The notes under the pieces are model-generated. The model had not been told where the DNA came from. It saw only the letters and a program-made list of their open reading frames with translations, and did no database searches. The position numbers were made by a program, and so were the translations under genes. From Rotaria socialis (taxonomy: Eukaryota > Rotifera > Eurotatoria > Philodinida > Philodinidae), in contig CAJNYU010002142.1 of assembly GCA_905331475.1 (NCBI GenBank), positions 335,932-399,931 on the forward strand: a DNA stretch of 64,000 bases, read 5' to 3'. Shown piece after piece: positions 11,765-22,410 of the stretch; positions within the stretch are counted from its first letter, which is position 1, and each line of letters starts with the position of its first letter.

Positions 11765-14700
11765 ATGCAGTTCATCGCAATGAATACATCGATTTTATAT
11801 CACTTATTTCTTCCTCATTATCTACCATCATGTACTGAGGATGATTTTTTACTTGAATTGGATCATCAACATGAATACACCTTGTTAGAGTGTATGAAAA
11901 AATATTTGGATACCTTACAGCCGAATAATGGTGCTAATAAATTGCCCATGCTCGAAATGCTTACTGATTGTGTTAAGCGTTGGTGTATCTTGCAGAATCC
12001 TCGAAAATTTACCAAATCGAATTTACAGTCAAGCATTGAAAAGCTACCACCAGGAAATTTTCTTCCGCTATATTTCTATGCGCAAAACGCTGCGATTCTA
12101 ATTGAAATCGAAGATAACAATATTGATCAACCATTAGTGTCATCTTGGCAAGTCTTATTACCATTTGAACAAATGACTTCTTCTTTTGTTCCTCATTTTT
12201 CTTGTTTTCCAGTAACAAAGTATAGATTGCGCAATCGATCTCAATTGAGCTCCGAAGTTCATTATGAATTGCTGGAAGATTTTATGCACAACACCATTGA
12301 ATATTTCAAATCTTCTAAAGGTTCTCAACAATTCGATAATGTACGTGATGTACCAAAATCCCATTATATATGTCAATGGTGGATTCAACAGTTTGAAGGA
12401 GTCGAAGTCGAAAACAACTATAATATGGGAACTAAATTCAAGAAAAAACATCGTGATCATATCAGACACAGTGATACCAAACTACCGTTTCGGCGCTCAG
12501 GTTTATGGATGACGATTAAAGTAGTCTTTCAAATCATTCTCAGCAAGCATTTGGGAGATGTGGGTATCGTTGTTTATAAACTATTGATCACTCACTTTCT
12601 TACATATATTATTTTCAACACATATTTAACAATATCCATTGATCTATTAGTTCATTGCATTCGAAAAATCGTGCGAAGATTGAACAAAATCGAGCATTTG
12701 TTATCATCTATAAATACAAATGGTTTAGATACATGGCTTGATTATACAAAACAAGAAATACACAAGAAAATCAATCAAATTCTTCCAAAACTACATTGGC
12801 AAAACAACGTTCAAGCCGATGAAAAGAAAAAGCACCTAAAGTTGGAAACCAACTTTGAATTACATGATTCTAATATTTATCAACATTTGTGCCAAAAATT
12901 AAAAGTTTACCTAAATTATCAAACCGTGAATAAAACATCTCAATATTTTCCGGATATTTACACTAATGATTATTGCATTCACGTTAATCAAGACGATTAT
13001 ATACCATCGATGAGAGAATTCCTCGAAAAATTCAGTTACACGACTGGAATAGCATTAACTCGTATAGAAATTTGGGTTGAATCATGTTTAAAGCAATGGA
13101 TTAATCGTCCAACAACAATATCTCAATATGAGAGAAATCGTTTTGAAGCTTTATTGGTATTATTCGAAGAATATCAAAATGCAGCATTAGGTTATTATTG
13201 GTCAGAAAAAGGCCCCAGAGATCCTATGGGTTATACTCGATTTATTTTAACTTCATTGACAATTATTCGTTCAATGCATCAAAAATTATGTGATGATCCA
13301 AGATTTACACGACTAAAACAACACTCTATTAATATTCCAAATCTTATGAATCTCTTTGAATTTTTGGTCTTACCAAACCGCGGAGATATGATTCGAGCTC
13401 GTGATCTCTGGAAATATTTTAGTGAATTTCATGATAACACATATCCTGATCTATTATCAAATATAAGCCATGTTGATGCATTTGGTGTATATTATGCCTC
13501 TCAGTCATCAGTGATGAATGAAAATATACAGAAAATTAGAGATCAGGCTGAATTGGATAAACAACAGAAAACACAGGAAGTCAAAAAAGCGAAACAAAAC
13601 TATGAATGCTTGATGGATGAAGCAAGATATCGTGATTGCAGATGTTATGAAATACGTTATGGTTACTGCAAAAGATGTACACTTCAGCAAGAAGCTAACC
13701 GTATTACAGTTGAAGTTTACGAATGCCCGTTACCGTGCGAGCGTGAAGAATCATTCGCCGTTATTTTCGAATTGCAGATGCCTATTGAAATTCGAAGCTA
13801 TCGTGATATCCTGTGGCAATTTGTGAATCGACCCAATCCCGTTCCAAAGTCTTCTATGTATGAATGGTTGAGAGCTCCACCTCATGCCAAAAGATTAGGA
13901 CTATTTAATACCGGCCCTGATAACTGCAAAGTGAAGTTAGTTTCCTCCACAAACACTCGATATTTCCATAAATCGGTAGTTAAATCTATTGGTGAGTTTT
14001 TTTGCGAAAATAGTTTAAATGTTCAAATCTCACCAACAAAAAACATTAAATTCGATGACGAATGTAGTATATTAACGCCCCAACTTGATCATCCTGACTA
14101 CAAACAGTTACAGTTTTCAATGGAAACTACTCAATTTATGCAAAATCGTGCCGTTGCTGAGCTATCTAAATGTCCAGAACGAATGAAGCCCACTCAATTT
14201 GTCGAATTCGGTTCCTTTCGATCAGGTCATCGCCTGCAATGGTGGAACCTTTTAGTAGTACTTGAAATGGATTCTTTGCCAATTGCCGAAGAAAGCGTCG
14301 CAATACTGATAATGCATTCAATTTTGCAATATGGACCTGTAGCAGTGGATCGCAACATTATCGACAACTCTTGGTGTCCGGAAGCTCACGAACAATTATT
14401 GGACGATCATTTTATCGATGAATTGATTTCGAGATTAGATCGTCGTTTAGATGACTGTGAGTTAAATTGGCAAAATGAATTAGTTTTAGTAATTATTACG
14501 ATGATTACTATGAGAATGTTAACTATTTGTAATTCAAGCAAACAAAATAAAATTGTTGATTTAGCAATAAAATGTCGCAGAATCGGTGAAAACTGGATTG
14601 ATCTCATTTCAAAAAGCATTCAAACTGTATCATGTTCAGCCTTTAATGAAATAGAAAAACTCCGCCGGAAAATTGTCATTGTTGGAATTTCATGCATTTT

Positions 14701-17700
14701 AACATTTTCAATTCATTCCGATCGAATAGACTGTTTACTATCATCAAATGAACACATGTTATCTCTACTGAAAGCGGCAACTACTATTCACGACAATATT
14801 ATCTTGAACAAGAATGCATCTAATATGAGTATATTTGTGAGAAATATTATGAGATATAGCGAACGCATTTTAGTAATGGTACAGCCAACAGTTGCTGAAT
14901 TTCTACAAAAAACTTCCTATGAAAGTTTAAATGATTTTGCTGCCATTTATTGGGCTGTGATTAGAACTAAAGGTGCTATGAAAAGTAAATGGAAAAAACG
15001 AACACTAGACTCCTATGATGGTTGGTACGATTGCCAATATGAATCAAGACACATATCAATAGATTGTATCAGAGGAACATTTTTAGTCGATAACATGGCT
15101 ATAGGTTTTTTACCTGAAAAAATAACAACTGATCCATTATTTGTGCGCGTATTCGACAATTATATTTTTGAAGTTCAATCAGGTGAATCTCCTCAAACTT
15201 ATATCACCAAATATGCGTATCACGATGATGGAAAAGTTCATTATGAATTTTATTTCAATGATATAAATAAAAGTTTGATAATTACTGAACGACATATTGA
15301 GGCGAACGAGATTTTTCAATTGATCCCTCACGATTGTTTCCTGGATGAACTACCTGATACTTTTGTCTCCAAGCACAGTCATTGGATGGACATGAAAAAT
15401 GAAAAAATGGAATTTCGTCCTATTCGTTTTCAAGAAACTGATTTTTTAAATAATAAACCATACATATTATCAATAAACACAGGGTATATCACTACTACTG
15501 TAGATAATGATAAACAGACATTAGTCAATCAATCAACAACATTATTTCAAAATTTATTTAGCCGATACTTTACTCGTCTCGATGACCAGCCATATATTTA
15601 TATGATGGGCAATGATCTATATGAAGCTGATATAATCATTCATATCCATGCATCTCGTTTAGGTATCGCTTTTGAATATAATGCTACTACCAACATAATC
15701 AAATCTCGTGAATATTCAGATATGTGTATTGATGAAGATCAATGGTTGGGAACATTAACCAGTTTGACATCTGGTCTTCTTCTATCACCATTGCCTGTCA
15801 ATAGGCAAAAGCTGGATCATTATCCATATAAAAAATTAATTGTACCTTTCGGAAAAGTACACGCTAGAGAAAATCCCGACAATGGTCATCAAATTTCTAC
15901 CATATATCGATCGTCGTCACTATCGTTTTCTCATCAATATTTTGTTTTCATTCTGAATGATCGATTAAAAATACTTCAATCAACAGATAGCCCTACTGGT
16001 TGGCTTTATCTAGCATTGTTACATGCAGTGACTTCTCATCCTTTACCAGATCACTATACTGGAATGACTGGAATGGAACGAGCTTTTCAATTATTAAATT
16101 CAGCTGGATGTTGGTCGGATCAACCATTTGATTCAACATCTTTAGACATTCTAGGTCAAATCGCATCCGTATCTCCCCGGGTAAATTATTATCCGGCAAG
16201 TCGACCTTATATGGAGCATATAGACTGGAATTCATCCGGTATACCATATTCGATGCAAAATTTTGGCTATTATTTGATAGCAAAAAAGTTAATCGATACT
16301 AGTCAAAAATTGAATTTTATGTATCCATCGGTGAAGACAGGTGACATACCTGAACTATTCAACGGAGAGATATATAATGAAGCATTATTAAAAAAGTTAT
16401 ATTGGGACTATCGAGATTCGTATAATCCTTCAGCTAGATTATCGATCGAGATGGAAGATGACATTCTACGTATTACTTCAACAACAGCATATTATCAGAC
16501 TGTACACAATTGTTCGCTTGATACGAACTATAATTTTGTTTGTCTTGTCAATGATCTATATAAGGATGGAGATGTAGATCTCAGAGACTGTTCAAAACAT
16601 CATTGGTTACCGTTGTCTCAATGGTTGCCGGATGCAAACAAATTGAAAGATACTTGGATTGGTTTATTAAAAATGGCTGTTAGTACTAAAACAGAAGCAA
16701 CTAAAAACAATACCGATGACATTAAACGATTTGAAACTTTACTAGACTTTCTTCATTATATTGCTAAAAACTGTCAAATCAAACCATTTTATTTGCAAAT
16801 GCTGAAAACGTCATTACAAATGTCTACTGCATCGCTAATAAATCTTGCATTTCCGCCGTTTATTTCTTATCAGAAGATCGAAGAATTTATGTTTTTAAGG
16901 GAGCGCATCAATCTTCGCAACAATCTTACGTTAAGTAAAATGAATCAAATTTTAGCAGAAGTTGAAGCATGTTGGTGGGGAAATCGAGAATATACAACTT
17001 CTGATGAATTAATTAGTTATTATGAAGTAGATCAGATCAACGCATTATTGAAATTGTGGAGATCGAACAAAACACTTCGATCGTTTCTAGAGGCGGTTCA
17101 AAATCAAATTTGTTCTGTTCAAATAGAACAGTTCACTACTAAAGTATCTCTCTATCCACAACAATTTGAACGTGAACAAACCAAAGATCATTATCAAATT
17201 CGAATGAAACCGACGGACAAATCAATCGATACAATACTTTTAACAAAGGCGGAGCAAAAATTTCATCATTTCAATTTAGGTTATTTTAACAAACCAACTA
17301 AACCTAGCCAAATCACTCAACGAAAAAATACATTTCCACAAGAAATCTTTCCTGGTGTCACCAATGAAGATAATTCTCTGAGAGAAATTACTGACTATTT
17401 TAAAAATCAATTATTAGAAAGTTGGAATAAGTTTCTTTCGGATAATCAAAATGAGAAAGAAGACCCGACAACTGAAGAAATCATCACACTTCTAGATTCG
17501 TTTCGACAAGAATCTCGAACCTTATGGAATGAATTATTTAACTCAATAATATTATCGAATGAACAACTATTTGAAGCAGGCCTCCTCCTAAGAATCACAC
17601 CAACAACTCTCATACCTTTACTGCAAGAAAAATATTCATATCTTAAAAATTCTTTATGCTTAGTATTAACTAAAGATCAATGTACATTACTCGGTGGTAT

Positions 17701-20700
17701 TATTGTCAATTGGACGTTAGAACAACAAATGGAACGAACTTTACATTTTGCTATTCATGGCAAATGGGAAGATTTCAAAAAAGAAATTTCGCATACGCCA
17801 CATTCCAATTGGAAACCATCGAAATATATTTCTTGGCTTATCTTAGAGTTAGAAATGAATATTACTATTCGCGAAATTCAAATTAGAGTAGCGTATCATA
17901 TGATAGAACCAAATATGAGAGCCAATAATTCAACAGTACGAAATATCGTCATGCAAATGAATATGGGTGAAGGGAAAACATCAGTTATTTTACCAATGTT
18001 AGCTGTTCATTTATCTTCATCAAATTCGAGTTTATCGCGTATTATAGTACTTAAATCATTGTTTCCAACAAATTATCAATCACTACGATATAAATTAGGT
18101 GGCTTAATTAATCGACGTATTTTTCCATTTGCATGTCGTCGTGATATGAACTTCAAGGATCAACAAGTCAATCAGATTTTCGAACGTTTTACACACGGGT
18201 TACGTAACTGTGACGTTATATTAACTTCACCAGAAGATATTCTTTCGTTTGATTTACTTACTATCGATAAATGTCGAAGAAATGAATTTGCCGCCGGCCG
18301 TTCTATGTTAAGCATTCAGCGATGGTCAAGAAAATATGTTCGTGATATTTTAGATGAATCTGATGAAATTCTGCATGTTAAGTATCAATTAATTTACACT
18401 GTCGATGGCCAACAACAGGTTGATGGAGGCGCAGAACGTTGGAAAACGATTGAAGCAATTCTTGAATTAGTCAAAAAACATGCTGGCGACATTTCACAAT
18501 GTTTCAGCGAACATATCTATTATAAGTCATCTGAACGAAAAGGTGCTTTTCCACAATTTCGTTTACAATCACAAGAACCATTTCCAATGTTCTGTGAAAA
18601 AATTGCGAACGATTGGATTGATAGTAGAAATTATTGTTATAAAGATAAACCAACCATCTTATCATTTATTTTAGAGACAAATTCATCAATTGAAAATCTT
18701 GCTGGTAAATTTCCAGCTCTTGATATTCAATTGTTCCTCATTATTCGTGGTTTACTATCGTCAGAGGTTTTGTTAGTAGCGTTTAAAAAACGGTATCGAG
18801 TTAATTATGGCGTCAATCCGAATCTTTCTTGCAATCGTTTCATGGCTGTGCCATTTCGAGCCAAAGATGTTGTTGCTGATAGAACCGAATTTGGTCATCC
18901 AGATATTGCCTTAGTATTAACACATCTGTCATATTATTATTCGGGCTTGAGCGATGTACAACTTTCTGAGTGTTTCAAACGTTTAAATGAACAAGAAACT
19001 GACCCTGCATCGATCTATGATCAATGGCTTTTATATGAAGGTGAAAATAATGTACCACAAAATATCAAACAATGGAATGGAGTTAATTTACAAGATTATC
19101 ATCAACTCACTGTGTTCCTATTTCCTACGTTTCGACATAATATGATGGTTATCAATTATTTTCTAAATCATTTTGTATTTCCTCGAGAGGCAAAACAATT
19201 TCCATTTAAATTAGTTGCTTCCGCTTGGGATTTAAGTTCATCTTCACGGTCGAAAATTATCACTGGATTCAGTGGAACGAATGATACACAATTATTGCTG
19301 CCTGTTGATATTCGTCAATATGATCTACCAGAACTTCAAAAAACAGATGCAATTGTTGTTAATAATTTATTACAATCCGAAAATGAAAACTATCAGCCTA
19401 TATTAATAAATGCCACATCAGAAAATATTTTAAAGCAAATTGTCAGCTACAAAGATACTATAAATGTTATTCTAGATGTCGGAGCATTATTTATCGACGG
19501 AACCAACCGAGAAATTGCTCTCGAATGGCTGAAACAATCAGATAAAAATAAGATTGATTATGTTGTATATTTTGATACAGATTCAATTGTTGTTTGCGAT
19601 CGGCAACGTCATGATTATCCATTTGTAACATCTCCAGCAAGTGAACGACTGAATCGTTGCGTATTTTATCTAGATGAAATTCATACGCGCGGAACTGATT
19701 TTAAATTTCCTAGAGGATTTAAAGCCGCTTTAACATTAGGAAATGGTTTGACAAAGGACCGTTTTGTTCAAGCATGTATGAGAATGAGAAAATTAGGAAA
19801 TGGTCATTCATTGACATTTTGGAGTCCACATGAAGTTCACCAACAAATTCAAATATTAAAAAAAAAGTCGTTTATTACAAACAAAGCAGAAGGTGACAAT
19901 TGTTCAGTCAACCTGATTGATATTCTTCGTTGGGTCTATGAAAATACTCAACAATCAACATGGGATGGTTTACATCATTGGTCTTCACAAAGTTTAAATT
20001 TTCAAAGAAAAATCTCTGCTTTTCAGCGTATTGATTGGAATGATCATCAACAGAAATTTACGAATATAATAATGGAAGATTTGTCTAAAGAATGTTGTGA
20101 GCCTGAGATAATAGAACTGATCAGTATGTATGGTGCTTCGAAAAAGTTGCAAACATTATTCGACATTCATCACAATCGATATGAGCATGATCATCATCAT
20201 CATCATTTATCGAAGGAAATTAAAGACGCAGTATTAAAACGACTAACAGATTATGGTGGAACAAAGCAACGTTTATCACAATTGTTAGACGAAGAACAAC
20301 AGCGAGAACTAGAACAAGAATTAGAAGAAGAACGTCAATTAGAACGGCCACCACCTGTCGAACCATGTGAACCAATACTACACGAAGAAATAATGCGGCT
20401 GTGTGATATTCGTAGTAATACGATGAATTTAAGCAAGCATTCCAATGTATTTTGCCGTTTACCATATGCCTTCACTGACACCACATTTTTCAATGATTGT
20501 CAAGCTAACAGTTGGCAAGACACCGTTTGGGTTTCCACTGAGTTTCAACGTGTAATTGCAACGAAAGGAGAATCATTAAATCCTTTTTTACGTCCTCCAC
20601 GATGGATGATGATCTATCGTAACCAACACTTGATTTTTGTCAGTGCCTTTGAAGCCAATTGTTTGATTGGTCGTTTAAATGCTCTGTATCACAAGGGAGA

Positions 20701-21169
20701 ATTTAAAACTGTCTCAATGACGACATTGCGCTTGTTATTGCCGCGTGTTAAACGAATTCAATCAATTTTTGTTAATACACCCACTCTTACAGTCCCACCA
20801 TTAATTGGACTTCCCGCTAATGCCACCTATTTTTTCATACCATTCGACGTGTTGGCCCAATTATTCATCTTTAATGGTAATCTTTATTTTGAAAATGTTG
20901 ACGAACAAACAGCCTATTGTCAATGTTTAAGCTTATGTCCAAAACTTCGAACGAAAGACGAAGAGGAAGCGTTTCAAAACGGCTGGATTGCTGTTGATGG
21001 CTTCGTTAGTAGCGCTGAATATTGTCAGCTTTTAAAAATGAACAAAGTTCGATTCCGTTGTAATCTATTAAAATTTGTGAAGGAAATACTTGAAAATCGA
21101 AATAATTCACATGCACCTGTGACATCACATGTTGGTAGCATTATTTTTAACTCATTTAAACTGATTTAA
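11765..21169 (+). CDS. Giant DUF6606/DUF3638/DUF3645 family protein, P-loop type, annotated elsewhere as ubiquitinyl hydrolase-like
   Basis: One uninterrupted reading frame of 3134 codons. The N-terminus (LYHLFLPHYLPS, then acidic residues) matches the start of DUF6606. The middle has NMGEGKTSVILPML, a Walker-A-like GEGKT at residues 2068-2072, followed by DESDE at about 2197. Further on comes YLDEIHTRGTDFKFP at about 2635, then GLTKDRFVQACMRMRKLG, the hallmark C-terminal block. These blocks in this order define DUF3638 (PF12340) and DUF3645 (PF12359), which look helicase-like. A His-rich stretch and an acidic Glu/Gln coiled coil (EQQRELEQELEEERQ) follow near residue 2840, as in other family members. 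The family is best known from fungi and protists; the deubiquitinase label used in databases is not shown by any motif here. A second Met at 11780 could be the start. AATAAA lies at 21229-21234. Confidence 0.85.
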   Translation: MQFIAMNTSILYHLFLPHYLPSCTEDDFLLELDHQHEYTLLECMKKYLDTLQPNNGANKLPMLEMLTDCVKRWCILQNPRKFTKSNLQSSIEKLPPGNFLPLYFYAQNAAILIEIEDNNIDQPLVSSWQVLLPFEQMTSSFVPHFSCFPVTKYRLRNRSQLSSEVHYELLEDFMHNTIEYFKSSKGSQQFDNVRDVPKSHYICQWWIQQFEGVEVENNYNMGTKFKKKHRDHIRHSDTKLPFRRSGLWMTIKVVFQIILSKHLGDVGIVVYKLLITHFLTYIIFNTYLTISIDLLVHCIRKIVRRLNKIEHLLSSINTNGLDTWLDYTKQEIHKKINQILPKLHWQNNVQADEKKKHLKLETNFELHDSNIYQHLCQKLKVYLNYQTVNKTSQYFPDIYTNDYCIHVNQDDYIPSMREFLEKFSYTTGIALTRIEIWVESCLKQWINRPTTISQYERNRFEALLVLFEEYQNAALGYYWSEKGPRDPMGYTRFILTSLTIIRSMHQKLCDDPRFTRLKQHSINIPNLMNLFEFLVLPNRGDMIRARDLWKYFSEFHDNTYPDLLSNISHVDAFGVYYASQSSVMNENIQKIRDQAELDKQQKTQEVKKAKQNYECLMDEARYRDCRCYEIRYGYCKRCTLQQEANRITVEVYECPLPCEREESFAVIFELQMPIEIRSYRDILWQFVNRPNPVPKSSMYEWLRAPPHAKRLGLFNTGPDNCKVKLVSSTNTRYFHKSVVKSIGEFFCENSLNVQISPTKNIKFDDECSILTPQLDHPDYKQLQFSMETTQFMQNRAVAELSKCPERMKPTQFVEFGSFRSGHRLQWWNLLVVLEMDSLPIAEESVAILIMHSILQYGPVAVDRNIIDNSWCPEAHEQLLDDHFIDELISRLDRRLDDCELNWQNELVLVIITMITMRMLTICNSSKQNKIVDLAIKCRRIGENWIDLISKSIQTVSCSAFNEIEKLRRKIVIVGISCILTFSIHSDRIDCLLSSNEHMLSLLKAATTIHDNIILNKNASNMSIFVRNIMRYSERILVMVQPTVAEFLQKTSYESLNDFAAIYWAVIRTKGAMKSKWKKRTLDSYDGWYDCQYESRHISIDCIRGTFLVDNMAIGFLPEKITTDPLFVRVFDNYIFEVQSGESPQTYITKYAYHDDGKVHYEFYFNDINKSLIITERHIEANEIFQLIPHDCFLDELPDTFVSKHSHWMDMKNEKMEFRPIRFQETDFLNNKPYILSINTGYITTTVDNDKQTLVNQSTTLFQNLFSRYFTRLDDQPYIYMMGNDLYEADIIIHIHASRLGIAFEYNATTNIIKSREYSDMCIDEDQWLGTLTSLTSGLLLSPLPVNRQKLDHYPYKKLIVPFGKVHARENPDNGHQISTIYRSSSLSFSHQYFVFILNDRLKILQSTDSPTGWLYLALLHAVTSHPLPDHYTGMTGMERAFQLLNSAGCWSDQPFDSTSLDILGQIASVSPRVNYYPASRPYMEHIDWNSSGIPYSMQNFGYYLIAKKLIDTSQKLNFMYPSVKTGDIPELFNGEIYNEALLKKLYWDYRDSYNPSARLSIEMEDDILRITSTTAYYQTVHNCSLDTNYNFVCLVNDLYKDGDVDLRDCSKHHWLPLSQWLPDANKLKDTWIGLLKMAVSTKTEATKNNTDDIKRFETLLDFLHYIAKNCQIKPFYLQMLKTSLQMSTASLINLAFPPFISYQKIEEFMFLRERINLRNNLTLSKMNQILAEVEACWWGNREYTTSDELISYYEVDQINALLKLWRSNKTLRSFLEAVQNQICSVQIEQFTTKVSLYPQQFEREQTKDHYQIRMKPTDKSIDTILLTKAEQKFHHFNLGYFNKPTKPSQITQRKNTFPQEIFPGVTNEDNSLREITDYFKNQLLESWNKFLSDNQNEKEDPTTEEIITLLDSFRQESRTLWNELFNSIILSNEQLFEAGLLLRITPTTLIPLLQEKYSYLKNSLCLVLTKDQCTLLGGIIVNWTLEQQMERTLHFAIHGKWEDFKKEISHTPHSNWKPSKYISWLILELEMNITIREIQIRVAYHMIEPNMRANNSTVRNIVMQMNMGEGKTSVILPMLAVHLSSSNSSLSRIIVLKSLFPTNYQSLRYKLGGLINRRIFPFACRRDMNFKDQQVNQIFERFTHGLRNCDVILTSPEDILSFDLLTIDKCRRNEFAAGRSMLSIQRWSRKYVRDILDESDEILHVKYQLIYTVDGQQQVDGGAERWKTIEAILELVKKHAGDISQCFSEHIYYKSSERKGAFPQFRLQSQEPFPMFCEKIANDWIDSRNYCYKDKPTILSFILETNSSIENLAGKFPALDIQLFLIIRGLLSSEVLLVAFKKRYRVNYGVNPNLSCNRFMAVPFRAKDVVADRTEFGHPDIALVLTHLSYYYSGLSDVQLSECFKRLNEQETDPASIYDQWLLYEGENNVPQNIKQWNGVNLQDYHQLTVFLFPTFRHNMMVINYFLNHFVFPREAKQFPFKLVASAWDLSSSSRSKIITGFSGTNDTQLLLPVDIRQYDLPELQKTDAIVVNNLLQSENENYQPILINATSENILKQIVSYKDTINVILDVGALFIDGTNREIALEWLKQSDKNKIDYVVYFDTDSIVVCDRQRHDYPFVTSPASERLNRCVFYLDEIHTRGTDFKFPRGFKAALTLGNGLTKDRFVQACMRMRKLGNGHSLTFWSPHEVHQQIQILKKKSFITNKAEGDNCSVNLIDILRWVYENTQQSTWDGLHHWSSQSLNFQRKISAFQRIDWNDHQQKFTNIIMEDLSKECCEPEIIELISMYGASKKLQTLFDIHHNRYEHDHHHHHLSKEIKDAVLKRLTDYGGTKQRLSQLLDEEQQRELEQELEEERQLERPPPVEPCEPILHEEIMRLCDIRSNTMNLSKHSNVFCRLPYAFTDTTFFNDCQANSWQDTVWVSTEFQRVIATKGESLNPFLRPPRWMMIYRNQHLIFVSAFEANCLIGRLNALYHKGEFKTVSMTTLRLLLPRVKRIQSIFVNTPTLTVPPLIGLPANATYFFIPFDVLAQLFIFNGNLYFENVDEQTAYCQCLSLCPKLRTKDEEEAFQNGWIAVDGFVSSAEYCQLLKMNKVRFRCNLLKFVKEILENRNNSHAPVTSHVGSIIFNSFKLI

Positions 21170-21338
21170 TTATACGAACAATGAATTTACTATAGAAATA
21201 TTCGATTCAATGCCCTACTCTTTTTTTCAATAAAAAATAAAAATTAGACGAAAAGTCAATTAAGGGTGTGAATGTGTCAACATAGGTTGCGCATATATGG
21301 AGAGAAGCAGTTCGAGATAAAAGTGCTTTGATTCTCAC

Positions 21339-21511
21339 CAGAGACGTGCACAGGACAAGATTTTTCGTCCTGCCCTTACCTGTCCTGCTGGCTACTTTGG
21401 TCCTGGCGGGCGTCAGGACAGGACAAAAATCGAAATCTCATCCTGTCCTCCAGGACAGAGTAGGACAGGACACCAGGACAGCAGGACCGCCCTGTCCTGT
21501 GCACGTCTCTG
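21339..21511. mobile_element. Short non-autonomous hAT-like MITE with 8-bp target duplication
   Basis: Terminal inverted repeats CAGAGACGTGCACAGGACA (21339-21357) and its complement (21493-21511) match over 19 bp. The flanks are an exact 8-bp direct repeat, ATTCTCAC, at 21331-21338 and 21512-21519. CAG-starting ends and 8-bp duplications are typical of hAT transposons. The interior is built of repeated AGGACAGG/CCTGTCCT motifs and has no transposase, so it must be mobilised in trans. It is much more GC-rich than its surroundings. Confidence 0.85.
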
Positions 21512-21997
21512 ATTCTCACGTAAATGAAGTTTTTCTTATGCTTTATACGGTATCAATGTTTTTCTAGTGTATGTTTTGATGAGAAACATTTTAGAATGAC
21601 TATGATCGTCAAGTTATCCGATGTTGCATACCAAATAATTAATCATGCTACTAAATAAAATTCGAAATTCATGAGCTACAATCTACTAGAAAACAAATGA
21701 AAGTAGCTAATTCACCAATCGATCAAAATGGAAAGGCTCATTGAAAATAAATTATTTTATAGTATTAATCATTGTCTCTTCGAAAGCATTCTACTTTATA
21801 GTTATACACAGAAACACTTTCCCCAACACTTGAAAAAATGGAATGAATGCGCCATCTCCAATTGAATTTCCCAGCATTACTCACACTCAAACTCTTATAT
21901 AAAAAAAGCATCAATGTAATTATTCAATAATGGGACAATTCTTTTATTCTGCTTAGAAGTTATTCGCGTCATTTTATCTGACAGAGCTATTAAAATA

Positions 21998-22015
21998 CCC
22001 ACACCCACACCCACA
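21998..22015. repeat. Interstitial telomere-type repeat (CCCACA)3
   Basis: Three exact CCCACA units on the plus strand, the complement of TGTGGG, which is the telomeric hexamer reported for the bdelloid Adineta vaga. The surrounding DNA is ordinary AT-rich intergenic sequence. Confidence 0.8.
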
Positions 22016-22410
22016 ACAACACGCTATTTGTCGCAATCAGTTTTATTCTTGCAAAATAACTGATCGACTGAGTTTTTATTTTTATTAAAATTAATGTATT
22101 TGAAGAAAAACTTCTTTCCCAACTTATATTGAGACGAAGTGTCCAAAGAAAGAACATCTAATTAATAAACCTTCATTAGACAGAGCGCGGTCTTCACTCA
22201 TATATTATTTGAATGACTCATTCAATTTCCCTTCCTCGCTTTCCAACATACGTAACACGTGAGAGACAGAAGAAGTATTGTATTTCTTTTCGTTCTATTT
22301 CTATGTTGTCATAGATGAAAACATACTCATAGAAGTAATATATATATATATATATATATTACGCATATTAGTACGACATAAAATTTCAACAGAAAATATT
22401 TCTATCGGCA

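Larger units (their letters stand above)
21170..22410. other. Intergenic region with hAT-like MITE and telomere-type repeat
   Basis: Contains the poly(A) signal of the upstream gene, the 173-bp MITE at 21339-21511, a CCCACA triplet repeat at 21998-22015 and a TA run just upstream of the F-box gene. No gene seen. Confidence 0.7.

Noticed and set aside
20220-20465. Long minus-strand hydrophobic frame inside the giant gene
   Set aside because: Shadow of the Glu/Gln/Leu coiled-coil coding on the other strand.
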